Source: a bacterium (GTDB lineage Bacteria; Acidobacteriota; Polarisedimenticolia; J045). From it: DNA of 56,590 nucleotides. Positions 29,466 through 38,425 of this stretch are shown one piece after another. The stretch lies in contig JAJFTU010000225.1 of assembly GCA_021372775.1 (NCBI GenBank), forward strand, positions 1-56,590, in the 5' to 3' direction. How positions within the stretch are numbered: the stretch's first letter is position 1; every line of letters starts with the position of its first letter. The translations under genes and the position numbers were made by a program. A model generated the notes under the pieces. It worked only from the letters and a program-made list of their open reading frames with translations, had not been told where the DNA came from and did not search any database.

Positions 29466-30425
29466 CTAGCTCAGCAGATAGACGCCGTAGACGGCGAGGA
29501 GCGTGCCGAGCGCGGAACGCGGGCCGAGCGGCTCCTTGAGCGCGAAGCGGGAGATCGGCAGGGCGAAGATCGGCGTCGTGGCGAGGAGGGAGGCGGCGAT
29601 TCCGGTTTCGAGGCGGGCGATGCCGCTCATCGCGAAGAGGAGCGCGATCACCGTGCCGAGCAGCGTGGGGAGCGCGAGGCTCGGCCAGTTGCGCGGGCCG
29701 AGGTGGTCGATCGGGCGGCGGCGCGCGGGCCCGCCGACGAAGAAGAGCAGGGGCAGCAGCGTGAGCGCGCCGGCGGCGACGCGGATCGCCGTGCCGGGCA
29801 GGACCGGCATCTCGGTCAGCGGGCCGCGGGAGAAGAGGACCCCCGCCGCCTGCCCGAGCGCGGCGCCGAGGCCGGCGAGCGTCGCCAGCCACGGACGGCG
29901 CTTGGCGGAGGCGTCGGCGCGGCGCGCGGCGGCGCGGCGCGGGTCGGTCTCGACCATCAGCACGCCGGCGAGGACGAGGAGCATCCCGATCCAGGCGATC
30001 GGCTGCGGCAGTTCGTGCAGCAGCGGGATGGCGGCGAGCGCGGCGATGAGCGGGGAGAGGTTGAAGAGGACCAGCGCGCGCTGCACCCCTCCCTCGCGCA
30101 TCGAGATGAAGAGGCACATATCGCCGAACGTGAAGCCGAGGACGCCCGAGGCGGCGAGCGAAACCCACTGGCCCGGCGTGCCCCACGAGCCGTGCGGCCC
30201 GAAGGCGGCGATCCAGCCCCAGTAGAGGATCGTGGCGACGGCGCACTTGAAGAAGTTCGTGGCCCGCGCGCCGAGGGTCTCGACCGGGCCGCGGAAGAGG
30301 GCGACGGAGACGGCCCAGAGGGCGGCGGCGACGAGACAGTCGAGCGCGCCGACGCGGGCGGCGAGGGCGGAGACCGGCGGCGCCGCGGCGAGCGGGGCCT
30401 GAAGGAGGGCGGGAAGGAAGGGCAC
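29466..30425 (-). CDS. EamA-family (DMT superfamily) permease
   Basis: 319 residues with about ten hydrophobic segments in two EamA repeats: LVAAALWAVSVALFRG begins the first and WLATLAGLGAALGQAAGVLFSRG the second. The charged linker RRAAARRADASAKRR separates them. Characteristic ends of each repeat are PLLHELPQPIAWIGMLLVLAGV and KEPLGPRSALGTLLAVYGVY. A drug/metabolite exporter type carrier; the substrate is unknown. GTG start (VPFLPALLQ) is assigned because upstream sequence is non-conserved; no strong ribosome site was seen. It lies 44 bp upstream of pepQ on the same strand and may be co-transcribed with it. Confidence 0.85.
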   Translation of the reverse strand: MPFLPALLQAPLAAAPPVSALAARVGALDCLVAAALWAVSVALFRGPVETLGARATNFFKCAVATILYWGWIAAFGPHGSWGTPGQWVSLAASGVLGFTFGDMCLFISMREGGVQRALVLFNLSPLIAALAAIPLLHELPQPIAWIGMLLVLAGVLMVETDPRRAAARRADASAKRRPWLATLAGLGAALGQAAGVLFSRGPLTEMPVLPGTAIRVAAGALTLLPLLFFVGGPARRRPIDHLGPRNWPSLALPTLLGTVIALLFAMSGIARLETGIAASLLATTPIFALPISRFALKEPLGPRSALGTLLAVYGVYLLS

Positions 30426-30623
30426 GCGGTCTCCGGTTCTGCGGGGCGGCGCCCGGGGGGGGGCGCCGCAGGGAAGCGTAGAGCGCGGGCCGGGCGGCCG
30501 CCAAGCCGCTTCGACGAAGGAGACGACCGCCGATCCGGCGCGACGAGGCTGATCGTACTTTGCGCGGGGACGACGGGGGCCGCCGAAGGCGGGGCCGCGT
30601 CGTAGGATGCGGGCGGGAAGCGC

Positions 30624-30712
30624 GCGAGGACGGCGATGGGCGAGGGAGGCGATGCTGCCACGCCGGCGTCGGGCGCGAAGCGGCGCGGCGACGCGAGGAC
30701 GGCGATGGGCGA
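30624..30712 (+). repeat. Duplicated translation start: 20-bp direct repeats 69 bp apart
   Basis: The sequence GCGAGGACGGCGATGGGCGA occurs at 30624-30643 and 30693-30712, both copies carrying an ATG with GAGG upstream. The 69 bp period is 23 codons, so both starts are in frame. Confidence 0.85.
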
Positions 30713-33083
30713 AGCGGGCGAGCGGATCGCGGCGTCGTGCGGGGCCGGGGCGCTGGCCACGGCGGCGCAGGTCGCGCTGCAGCGGGACGTGGCCGTTTCC
30801 TGCGGCGGGGACGAGCTGAGCTGCGGCCTCGCTCTGGGCGCGTGGCTCGGGGCGATCGGCCTCGGGGCGTTCGCCGCGCGGCGGGTCGGGCGTCCGGAAC
30901 GGATCCTCGGACCGCTCTTCGCCGCGGCGGCCTTCGCGGGGCCGATCGTCTTGGCGGCGGGGCGGCTCGTCCGCGGGTTCGGCGCCGACGCGCCGGGGGA
31001 ACTGCCCGGGGTCTTGGGCGAGATCGGGTTCGCGGCGCTCGGCCTCGGCCTGCCGGGGCTCGTTCTCGGCGCGCTCTTCGTGGCCTTGGCGGCGGCGCAG
31101 GAGACCGGGCCTCGCGGCGCCGGAATCGCCAGGTTCTACGTCGCCGAGGCGGCGGGGGCGCTCGGCGGCGGGATCGTCTCGACGGTCGTCTTCGGCGCGG
31201 CGTCTCCCCTCTGGGCGTTGTGGGCGTTCGGCTTGGGGGCGCTCGCGGCCGGGTGGCCGGCGGCGCGGCGGGGTGCGCGCGGCGCGAGGGCGGCGCCGAT
31301 CGTCGCGGCCGCGGCTCTTCTGGCGGTCGGGCCGTGGGTCGGCGCGCTCGACGGGGCGCTGGAGGGGCGGCGGCTGGCGGGGATCGTTCCCGGGGCGCGG
31401 CTCCTCTGGTTCGGCACGACGCGGATGTCGGCGCTGTCGCTGGCCGAGGTTGCGCGGACGCGCCTTTGGATTTCGGGGGGCGTTCTTGCGGCGAGCTTCC
31501 CCGAGCCCGAGGCGGGCGAGCTTCAGGCGCATGTCTTGGCCTCGTTCGCGCCGCGGCCGCGGCGGGTCGTCTCGTTCGGGGGGCTCGAGGCCGGCGCGCT
31601 GCGGTTCCTGCTGCGGCATGCGGTGGAGCGCGTGACGTTGGTCGAGGCGGACCGCGCGGCGTTCGCCCGGCTCGCGGCGGCGCTGCCGCCGGAGGACCGG
31701 GCGGCGCTCGCCGATCCGCGGGTCGAGGTGGTGCGGGCCGACCCGCGCCGCTTCGCGGCGGAGCGCGGCGGGGCGTACGACCTCGCGTTGCTGCTCGACC
31801 CGGAACCGCGGACGCTGCTCAGGGCGCGCCTTTCGACGCGGGAGTTCTTCGAGGACCTGCGCGGGCGGATGGCGGAGGACGGCGTGGTCGTCGTCGCGCT
31901 GCGGACCGCCCCGAACGCGGTCGCCGGGGACACGCGCGCCTTCGGCGGCGCGGTCTTCGGCGCTCTGCGGGCGGCGTTCCCGGTGGTCCGGGCGACGCCC
32001 GGGCCGGAGGCGTTCCTCGTGGCGGGGCGGACCGCGGCGGCGACGGTCGATCCGGCGGTCCTCGCCGAGCGGTGGCGGACGGCGGGGATCGCCGGGGCGC
32101 GGTTCGACGGAGGGCTCTTCCCGTTAATGTTCCCCGCGGAGCAGTCGGCGCGGCACGAGGCGAGTCTGCGCGCGGGGGCGGCGGCGGTGGGACCGAGCCG
32201 CGACGCGCGGCCGGCGGCGTTCCAGTGGGCGGCGGCGCGGCGGGCGGCGGGGGCGGGCGGACCGCTGGGGAAGGCGGCGGCGGCGCTCTTCCGCGCGCCC
32301 TCGTGGACGGCGGCGGCCGCCTTGGCCGTCCCGGCGCTGGTCGGCGCGGCGGCGGCGCGGCTCGGCGGACGGGGGCGGCGCCGGCGCCGGGCGGCGGTCG
32401 TGGCGCTCGCGGCGACGGGGGCGGCGGCCGCGGGGTGGTCGGTTCTGGCGATGCTCGCCTTCCAAACGATGGCCGGGGAGATGTTCGGGGCGCTCGGGCT
32501 GCTGACCGGTTGCTTCATGGCCGGGCTCGCGCTCGGCGGCGGCGCCGCGCGGCGCTGGGCGGTCGGCGGCGCCGAGGGCGAGGCGGCGGCGGTCGCGGGG
32601 GGCGCAACGTTGCGCGGCTGCTCCGGTAGCGGACCGGTCGGCGGCGCCGAGGGCGAGGCGGCGGCGGTCGCCGGGGGCGTAGCGGGCGTGCGGGACGCCG
32701 CGCGGCCGGCGTCGGGAGGTCGCGCGGCGCACCGGCTCCGGTGGGTGGTGGCCGGGGCGGCACTCTGGGGAGCGGCGTTCCCGGCGCTGCTGTGGGCGGC
32801 GGGCTCGGCGGGGCGGGGCGGACTTGGCGCGGGACTCGTCGCGTTCGGCCTGCTCTTGGCCGCGTCGGGCGCCGTCGCGGGGGCGGTCTTCCAGGCGGGC
32901 GTGGGCGCGTTGACCGCGGCGGGGGCTTCGGGGGCGCGGGCGGCGGCCGCGGCGGCGGGGGCGGACCATCTCGGGGCCTCGGCGCTGGCGCTGGCCGCGG
33001 CGGCGTTCTTCGTGCCGGTGCTCGGCGTTCCGGGGACGGCGCTCTGCCTCGGGGCGATCCTCGTCGCCGCGCTCCTCGCCTAG
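30636..33083 (+). CDS. Membrane protein fused to a spermidine-synthase-like domain
   Basis: 815 residues. Several hydrophobic segments (about 30-240) precede a soluble Rossmann domain (270-480) and a second set of helices (550-815). The soluble part has RRVVSFGGLEAGALRFLLR and VTLVEADRAAF, resembling the SAM/dcSAM site of spermidine synthases; but the usual GGGDG is replaced by GGLEAG, and the catalytic Asp pair is not evident (LALLLDPEP). The fused membrane plus synthase layout is known in Acidobacteria and Deltaproteobacteria without assigned function. The start is ambiguous: ATG 30636 and ATG 30705 are both preceded by the same duplicated sequence. No operon partner. Confidence 0.6.
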   Translation: MGEGGDAATPASGAKRRGDARTAMGEAGERIAASCGAGALATAAQVALQRDVAVSCGGDELSCGLALGAWLGAIGLGAFAARRVGRPERILGPLFAAAAFAGPIVLAAGRLVRGFGADAPGELPGVLGEIGFAALGLGLPGLVLGALFVALAAAQETGPRGAGIARFYVAEAAGALGGGIVSTVVFGAASPLWALWAFGLGALAAGWPAARRGARGARAAPIVAAAALLAVGPWVGALDGALEGRRLAGIVPGARLLWFGTTRMSALSLAEVARTRLWISGGVLAASFPEPEAGELQAHVLASFAPRPRRVVSFGGLEAGALRFLLRHAVERVTLVEADRAAFARLAAALPPEDRAALADPRVEVVRADPRRFAAERGGAYDLALLLDPEPRTLLRARLSTREFFEDLRGRMAEDGVVVVALRTAPNAVAGDTRAFGGAVFGALRAAFPVVRATPGPEAFLVAGRTAAATVDPAVLAERWRTAGIAGARFDGGLFPLMFPAEQSARHEASLRAGAAAVGPSRDARPAAFQWAAARRAAGAGGPLGKAAAALFRAPSWTAAAALAVPALVGAAAARLGGRGRRRRRAAVVALAATGAAAAGWSVLAMLAFQTMAGEMFGALGLLTGCFMAGLALGGGAARRWAVGGAEGEAAAVAGGATLRGCSGSGPVGGAEGEAAAVAGGVAGVRDAARPASGGRAAHRLRWVVAGAALWGAAFPALLWAAGSAGRGGLGAGLVAFGLLLAASGAVAGAVFQAGVGALTAAGASGARAAAAAAGADHLGASALALAAAAFFVPVLGVPGTALCLGAILVAALLA
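32561..32679 (+). repeat. In-frame 75-bp (25-codon) tandem duplication
   Basis: Copies starting at 32561 and 32636 share about 43 bp nearly perfectly and encode VGGAEGEAAAVAGG twice. The insert lies in a loop between two hydrophobic segments of the spermidine-synthase-like membrane protein and disturbs no predicted helix. Confidence 0.85.
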
Positions 33084-33093
33084 AGGCCGGGCC

Positions 33094-33127
33094 GTCGGCG
33101 GCCGACGGCGAAGTGTCTGCGGCCGAC
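33094..33127. repeat. Paired palindrome element, locus A
   Basis: GTCGGCGGCCGAC at 33094-33106 and the variant GTCTGCGGCCGAC at 33115-33127, exactly 21 bp apart. It fills the 49 bp gap between two convergent genes, so it could serve as a terminator or protein-binding site. Identical architecture recurs three times near mnmE-rsmG. Confidence 0.8.
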
Positions 33128-33132
33128 GCGGC

Positions 33133-34284
33133 TCAACGCCAGACGCCTGGAATCGCCCGGCCGCAGTCGGGACAGGCGCCGTGCTTCAGCCGGTTCTTGC
33201 GGACGAGCAGCCCGAAGCGCTCGATCAAGAGCGCCTTGCAGCCGGGGCAGTAGGTCGATTCGCCAGGTTCGCCCGGCGCGTTCCCGACGTAGACGAAATG
33301 GAGTCCCTCGTCGAGCGCCGCCGCGCGCGCCCTGGCGAGCGTGGCGATCGGGGTCGGCGGCAGGTTGACGAGACGGTAGGCGGGGAAGAAGCGGGTGAAG
33401 TGGACCGGCACGTCGGGCCCGAGGTCGTCGCGCACGAAGCGGGCCAGGGCGCGGATCTCGGCCTCGCCGTCGTTGAGGGTCGGGATCAGCAGCACGACGA
33501 TCTCGGTCCACGTTCCGCGGCGGCGCAGATGGCGCAGCGTGTCGAGGACCGGCTTCAGCTCGCCGTTGCAGTGCGAGCGGTAGAACGACTCGGTGAACCC
33601 CTTGAGGTCGATCTTCACCGCGGCCGCCGCGTCGCACCAGGCGTCGAGCGGCTCCGCCTGCAGGTAGCCGTTGCTGACGACGACGGTCTTGATCCCGAGC
33701 TTCCGTCCCGCCGCCGCGATGTCGCAGACGTACTCCGACCAGACGACCGGCTCGCTGTAGGTGCAGGCCAGCAGCGGAATGCCCCGCTGCCGCGCCGCCG
33801 CGGCGAGGCGGTCCGGCGGCGCGGGGACGGGGTGGATCTGCTCCGGCCGCGCCTGCGCGATCTCCCAGTTCTGGCAGCAGCGGCACTCGAAGTTGCAGCC
33901 GACCGTCGCCAGCGAAAGGGCCTGCTCGCCGGGCAGGACGTGGAAGAACGGCTTCTTCTCGATCGGGTCGACGTTCAGCGCGACGGGGCGGGAGTGGACG
34001 AGGGTGTAGTAGCGGCCGCCGCGGTTCTCGCGCACCCCGCAGGTGCCGCGCTCCCCTTCGGAGACCCGGCAGCGGCGCGGGCAGAGGCCGCACTCGATCT
34101 CGCCGCGCGGCAGCGCCTTCCACCAGCGGGCGGGGACCGGCGCGAGGCCGGCCTGCTCGTCGCCGAAGAGGGACGGGGCGCCGGCGACGTCCTGCGCGCG
34201 GGCGAGGCGGGAGCAGGCGAGAAGCGCCCCGCCGGCGGCGAGCTGGGCGAGGAGGGCGCGGCGCTCCGGCTGGAACGCGGCCAT
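33133..34284 (-). CDS. amrS: AmmeMemoRadiSam-system radical SAM enzyme
   Basis: 383 residues. The radical-SAM cluster motif is CNFECRCC (CX3CX2C) near residue 135. It follows a Cys-rich N-terminal part CGLCPRRCRVSEGERGTCGVREN, typical of this family and pyruvate-formate-lyase activase relatives. Two C-terminal Cys pairs (YCPGC, ACPDC) form a likely zinc or Fe-S knuckle. Residues 1-31 (ERRALLAQLAAGGALLACSRLARAQ) look like a twin-arginine signal peptide. The family co-occurs with MEMO and AMMECR1 domains, both encoded upstream in the same operon. The reaction is unknown. The symbol is used by analogy. Confidence 0.88.
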   Translation of the reverse strand: MAAFQPERRALLAQLAAGGALLACSRLARAQDVAGAPSLFGDEQAGLAPVPARWWKALPRGEIECGLCPRRCRVSEGERGTCGVRENRGGRYYTLVHSRPVALNVDPIEKKPFFHVLPGEQALSLATVGCNFECRCCQNWEIAQARPEQIHPVPAPPDRLAAAARQRGIPLLACTYSEPVVWSEYVCDIAAAGRKLGIKTVVVSNGYLQAEPLDAWCDAAAAVKIDLKGFTESFYRSHCNGELKPVLDTLRHLRRRGTWTEIVVLLIPTLNDGEAEIRALARFVRDDLGPDVPVHFTRFFPAYRLVNLPPTPIATLARARAAALDEGLHFVYVGNAPGEPGESTYCPGCKALLIERFGLLVRKNRLKHGACPDCGRAIPGVWR

Positions 34285-34295
34285 CGGTCCCCCGG

Positions 34296-35294
34296 TCAGA
34301 CCACCTCGACCTTGATCCGCGCCGGATCGGCCTCGCCGAGGCCGAGCTTCGCGGCGTCGAGGATGTAGAGCGGCTCCCGCCCCTCGGCCTTGAACGAGGG
34401 GAGGCCGACCTCGCGCCGCCGGTCCTCGAGGATCTTCCAGCCGACGAAGTCGAGCGCGGCGACGTTGGTCGAGGCGAGGAAGCCGGCGAACGGCCACTGC
34501 CAGCGCGGGTTGCGCATCGGCCCGGCCTCGCACTGGCCGACGCCGCCGTCGACGACGGTGAGGCGGAGCTTGTCGTTGATCAGCGGGAACGAGGCGAGCT
34601 GGGGGATGAAGGGGCGGCCGTTGTCGGCGTGGAGCTTGTTGGGGTTGTGGACGACGCCGTACCAGTTCTTCATCCCGAGGCTGGCGCCGGCCAGCCCGTG
34701 CTCCTTGAGGACGCAGAGGTTGATCACGGCGGTGACGTCCTGGGCGAGGAACGTCGGGAAGCGCGAGGCCGAAGGGCCCCACTCGCGCACGTTCGGCTCG
34801 TAGTCGCTCTGCGTGCCGAAGACGCGGACGTCGTCCCCGCCGCGGTTGAGGGTGTAGCCGGCGGCGACGAGCTCGGCGTCGGTGCGGTCGAAGACGAGGA
34901 TGTTCCGCGCCGGCAGGCCGGCCTCCTTCAGCCACGAGACGAGTTTCGCCGCGACCTCGGGACGGGAGGAGAGGCCGCGGCGGGCGATGCAGTTGACCTT
35001 GATCGCCACGACGTCGGTCTTGCGGAAGAGCTTGCGGCAGGCGTCGCGCGGCGTCGCTTCCCCCGCGGCGCGGGCGACGGCGGCGCCGAGCGCGGCGTCG
35101 AGCTTGGCCGCGTCGAACTGGCCGTCCTTGAGCAGCCCCTCGCGCTGCGCGCGGGCGACGGTCGCGCTCCCCGGGGCCGACTTGGCGCCGGGAAGCGGGC
35201 CGGGGACGGCGGCGGCGGCGGCGCGGGCGAGCGGCGAGGCGGCGAGCGCCCCCAACGCGAGGGCTTTGATCGTGCGGCGGCGTCCTTCGTCCAT
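34296..35294 (-). CDS. DUF362 protein with Tat-like signal (first copy)
   Basis: 332 residues. RRRTIKALALGALAASPLARA at the N-terminus resembles a Tat leader. Residues 90-310 show DUF362: VVAIKVNCIARRGLSSRPEV, DRTDAELVAAGY, VINLCVLKEHGLAGASLGMKNWYG, and HADNGRPFIPQLASFP, ending in a DFVGWKILE segment. DUF362 proteins are often fused or linked to ferredoxins and are of unknown activity; here it is 11 bp upstream of the radical SAM gene in the same operon. No Cys-rich Fe-S motif is present in this copy. Confidence 0.85.
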   Translation of the reverse strand: MDEGRRRTIKALALGALAASPLARAAAAAVPGPLPGAKSAPGSATVARAQREGLLKDGQFDAAKLDAALGAAVARAAGEATPRDACRKLFRKTDVVAIKVNCIARRGLSSRPEVAAKLVSWLKEAGLPARNILVFDRTDAELVAAGYTLNRGGDDVRVFGTQSDYEPNVREWGPSASRFPTFLAQDVTAVINLCVLKEHGLAGASLGMKNWYGVVHNPNKLHADNGRPFIPQLASFPLINDKLRLTVVDGGVGQCEAGPMRNPRWQWPFAGFLASTNVAALDFVGWKILEDRRREVGLPSFKAEGREPLYILDAAKLGLGEADPARIKVEVV

Positions 35295-35330
35295 GGGTCG
35301 TTCCTTCGTCGGCCGTCCTCGAGGCGGCGG

Positions 35331-36887
35331 TCAATTCTCCTCGAAGACCTGCCCGGTGAAAACCGAGAAGCGGGCGCCGGAGCGCCAGGCGTCGGCGGGG
35401 AGGCCGGCCTTCCGCGCCAGCGCGTCGAGCGTCTGCTCGAGGGTCCAGCCCTGCTCGGGGGCGACCTGCGGGAGGAAGAGGGCGCGGCGGCCCCCCTTCT
35501 CGAGCACGATGCCGTGGCGGCCGAGCTGAATGTCGCGCCACGAGGCGATCGGGCGCGGGGCGGAGAGGACGGTGACCTCGACGGCGAGGCGCGGCAGCTC
35601 GCGCGCCTCGACCGGCTCGAAGCGCGTGTCGTGGAGCGCGGCGTCGAGCGCCGACTCGACGATCGACGTCGCCAGCGGCAGGACGGGGACGACCTGGCCG
35701 ACGCAGCCGCGCAGCTTTCCGTCGCGGGCGATCTCGCGCGGATCGCGGCGGTTCAGCGTGACGAACGTCGCCTGCAGCCGCTGGAATTCCGGCGCGTCGG
35801 GGAGCGCGTCGAGGGCGCGCGGGAGCGCATCCGTTCCGGACAGTTCCGTTTCGAGCGCGGCGCGGGCGAGTGCGGGGAGCCGGCGGCCGAGCGCCTCGGG
35901 GAGCGGCGGCTCGTCGGGGCCGACGGCGCGGTAGACCGGCGGGGCGTCGAGCGGGACGACCTTCGTCGTCTGCGGCGCGCGCGGGAAGGCGACGGCGGCG
36001 TAGTCCACCGCCTCGTCGCGCGGGTCGCCGACCTGCGAGGAATCGTAGTGGGCGAGGAGCACGCCGCGCGAGGCGGGGGCGACGCGGGCGAGGAGCTCGA
36101 GCAGCACGCCGATGGCGGAACGGCCGCAGATCGTCGCCCCGGTCGTCTCGATCACGCGGCGGAAGGCGCGGGCGTCGCGGTTCTCGATCGCCTCGATCGC
36201 CGAGCGATCGACGCCGCGCACGCGGGAGCGGGCGGCGGCGAAGCTCGGGCCGTAGGGGGTGTAGTCGAACGACGGGCCGTAGTGGGTGAAGTCGCTCGAG
36301 GCGACGAAGAGCGTCGTCGCGTCGGCGAGCGGCGCGAGGCGCGCGGCCAGTTCGGCTTCCTGCGCCGGGCTCGTCTGCCCGGCGAGGATCGGGATCAGGC
36401 AGAAGGCGCCGAGGCGGCGCTGCAGGAACGGGAGCTGGATCTCGACCGCGTGCTCGGGGGCCGCGGCCGCGGCGTCGATCCGCAGCAGACGGCCGTCGGC
36501 GAGGCGCGCGGATTCGGGGCAGAGCGGCACGTCGCCGAGCGGCGTGCGGTAGGCCGCGGCGTCGTCCACGGCGAAGCCGTCGAAGGCCCGATGGTGCGAG
36601 GGGGCGAGGACGACGACGCGGCGGACGGCGCCGCGGGGGATCTGGGCGAAGGCGGCGGCCGCGGCCGGGGCGGAGAACTGCCAGCCGGCGTGCGGAACGA
36701 CGAGGGCGAGCGGCGGCGCGTCGAGACGCGGTGCGGGCTCGTTCAGCAGACGCTGCGCCTCGGCGGCGAGCAGCGCGGGGGAACCGGGATACCAGGCGCC
36801 GGCGAGGGCCGGCGGGCGGACGCGCGCGGCGCCGGCCGCGGGAAAGACCGCGGCGAGCGCGGCGGCGGCCACGTGGAGCTTCTTCAC
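35331..36887 (-). CDS. MEMO-AMMECR1 fusion with signal peptide (AmmeMemoRadiSam A/B)
   Basis: 518 residues from GTG, preceded by AAGGAAG. Residues 1-21 (MKKLHVAAAALAAVFPAAGAA) are a good Sec signal peptide. Residues 25-300 are MEMO: LVVPHAGWQFSA, VLAPSHHRAF, EHAVEIQLPFLQ, VASSDFTHYGP and CGRSAIGVLL, with the His/Asp/Cys set of the MEMO metal site. Residues 330-518 are AMMECR1 with LRGCVGQV and RHGIVLEKGGRRALFLPQV. The two are usually separate; fusion supports physical association. The start overlaps the upstream polyferredoxin gene by GTGA. Proposed roles include metal-dependent redox chemistry, unproven. Confidence 0.92.
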   Translation of the reverse strand: MKKLHVAAAALAAVFPAAGAARVRPPALAGAWYPGSPALLAAEAQRLLNEPAPRLDAPPLALVVPHAGWQFSAPAAAAAFAQIPRGAVRRVVVLAPSHHRAFDGFAVDDAAAYRTPLGDVPLCPESARLADGRLLRIDAAAAAPEHAVEIQLPFLQRRLGAFCLIPILAGQTSPAQEAELAARLAPLADATTLFVASSDFTHYGPSFDYTPYGPSFAAARSRVRGVDRSAIEAIENRDARAFRRVIETTGATICGRSAIGVLLELLARVAPASRGVLLAHYDSSQVGDPRDEAVDYAAVAFPRAPQTTKVVPLDAPPVYRAVGPDEPPLPEALGRRLPALARAALETELSGTDALPRALDALPDAPEFQRLQATFVTLNRRDPREIARDGKLRGCVGQVVPVLPLATSIVESALDAALHDTRFEPVEARELPRLAVEVTVLSAPRPIASWRDIQLGRHGIVLEKGGRRALFLPQVAPEQGWTLEQTLDALARKAGLPADAWRSGARFSVFTGQVFEEN

Positions 36888-38425
36888 GCGCTTCCTTTCA
36901 GCGTGAGCGAGGAACGCGGATCGCGCGACTCGCCGACGCGGGTGACGCGGATCGCGGCGAGATCGTTGACGGGGCACTTCGCCTCGCAGAGGCCGCAGCC
37001 GACGCAGCGGGCCGGATCGACGTGGGGGCGCTGCAGCGCGACGACGCTGCCGTCGCGGCGCACGACCTGCGCGCGTTCGAACCAGATCGCCTTCGGGCTG
37101 GACGGGCAGACCTCCTCGCAGACGATGCAGGGGGTGGCCATCGCCCAGGGGAAGCAGCGGCCGTAGTCGTAGAAGGCGGTGCCGATCTTCACGCCCGGAT
37201 GGTCGTGGGTCCAACCCTTTTCGTCCGGGGCGAGCGGGCGGATCGCGCCGGTCGGGCAAGCGTGGCCGCAGCGGGTGCAGCTCGGCTCGCACCAGCCGCG
37301 GCGCGGCACGAGGACGGGGGTCCAGAGCCCTTCGAGGCCCGCCTCGCCCATCGCGGGCTGGAGCGCGCTCGTCGGGCAGGCGTTGACGCAGGCGCCGCAG
37401 CGGACGCAGCGGGCGAGGAACTCCTCTTCGGGGAGCGCGCCGGGGGGGCGGATCGCCTGCGGGCCGGGGCTGGAGGCGGCGCCGGCGGACGCGCGCAGCA
37501 GCGGCGTGAGCGCGGCGCCGGCGACGAGGGCGCCGAGGAGCTGGCGGCGTTCGAGCTGCACGCCGCCGTTCGGCGCGGCCGTGCGGGCGAACGGCGCGTA
37601 GCGGATCGCGTCCGAGGGGCACGAGGCGACGCAGTTCAGGCAGACGTGGCACTCGGAGACGCGGTGCTCGGCCCATGGCTCGTCGGCGCCTTGGCAGTCG
37701 CGGGCGCAGGCGCGGCAGTGGTTGCAGCGGTCGGGATCGACGGCGATGCGGAAGATCGCGACGCGCGAGGTCCAGCCGAGAAGGGCGCCGAGCGGGCAGA
37801 GGACGCGGCACCACCAGCGGGCGATCCAGCGGTTCGCGGCGAGCAGGGCGAGGAAGAGGGCGGCGGTGAGCCAGGCGGCGATGAAGACGCGCGGGCGGAA
37901 CGACGTCGCCGGGGCGGCGGCGCGCGCGGCGGCGAAGAGGCCGGCGCCGAAGGAGCGGGTGGCGAGCGAGAGCGGGTCGAAGAGGGCGACGGTCAGTCCG
38001 CCGGCGAGGGCGGCGCCGAGTCCGGCGACGAGGAGGAAGTACTTCGTGCGGAACAGCGGTCGCCAGCGGTTGAGGACGTGGCCCGGACCGCGGCGCAGCG
38101 GGCGCGAGAGATACGAGGCGAGATGGTTGAGCGTGCCGAGCGGGCAGATCCAGCCGCAGAAGACGCGGCCGAAGAGGACCGTGGCGAGGACGAGGAGCAG
38201 CGCCGTGAGGAGGGCGGCGGGGAGAACCCACGACGCGGCGAGCGTGCCGAACGCGGCGAGCGGGTCGAGGTTGTAGAGGAACCGCGCGGGGAAGCGGCGC
38301 AGCCCTTCGTCGGTCATCAGGAAGAGGCCGAGCGCGAAGAGGAGCAGGAAGTAGGCCTGGTAGACGCGGCGGAAGGTGCGCGCGAGGCGGCGGGGGCGGC
38401 GTTGCGCGCGGTCAGGCGCCGACAT
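36884..38425 (-). CDS. NapH/NapG-like membrane polyferredoxin fusion
   Basis: 513 residues. The first half has about five membrane helices with the CGWICPLG and CRVLCPLG motifs of NapH/MauN-type quinol oxidases, then two 4Fe-4S sites (CNHCRACARDCQ; CHVCLNCVASCP). A Tat-like RRQLLGALVAGAALTPLLRAS (about 300) follows. The second half carries CVRCGACVNACP, CEPSCTRCGHACP, CIVCEEVCP and CVGCGLCEAKCP. It therefore looks like NapH joined to NapG. If the internal helix crosses the membrane, electrons from quinol would reach the periplasmic side. It overlaps the DUF362 gene by 14 bp. It is the probable electron source for the system. Confidence 0.88.
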   Translation of the reverse strand: MSAPDRAQRRPRRLARTFRRVYQAYFLLLFALGLFLMTDEGLRRFPARFLYNLDPLAAFGTLAASWVLPAALLTALLLVLATVLFGRVFCGWICPLGTLNHLASYLSRPLRRGPGHVLNRWRPLFRTKYFLLVAGLGAALAGGLTVALFDPLSLATRSFGAGLFAAARAAAPATSFRPRVFIAAWLTAALFLALLAANRWIARWWCRVLCPLGALLGWTSRVAIFRIAVDPDRCNHCRACARDCQGADEPWAEHRVSECHVCLNCVASCPSDAIRYAPFARTAAPNGGVQLERRQLLGALVAGAALTPLLRASAGAASSPGPQAIRPPGALPEEEFLARCVRCGACVNACPTSALQPAMGEAGLEGLWTPVLVPRRGWCEPSCTRCGHACPTGAIRPLAPDEKGWTHDHPGVKIGTAFYDYGRCFPWAMATPCIVCEEVCPSSPKAIWFERAQVVRRDGSVVALQRPHVDPARCVGCGLCEAKCPVNDLAAIRVTRVGESRDPRSSLTLKGSA

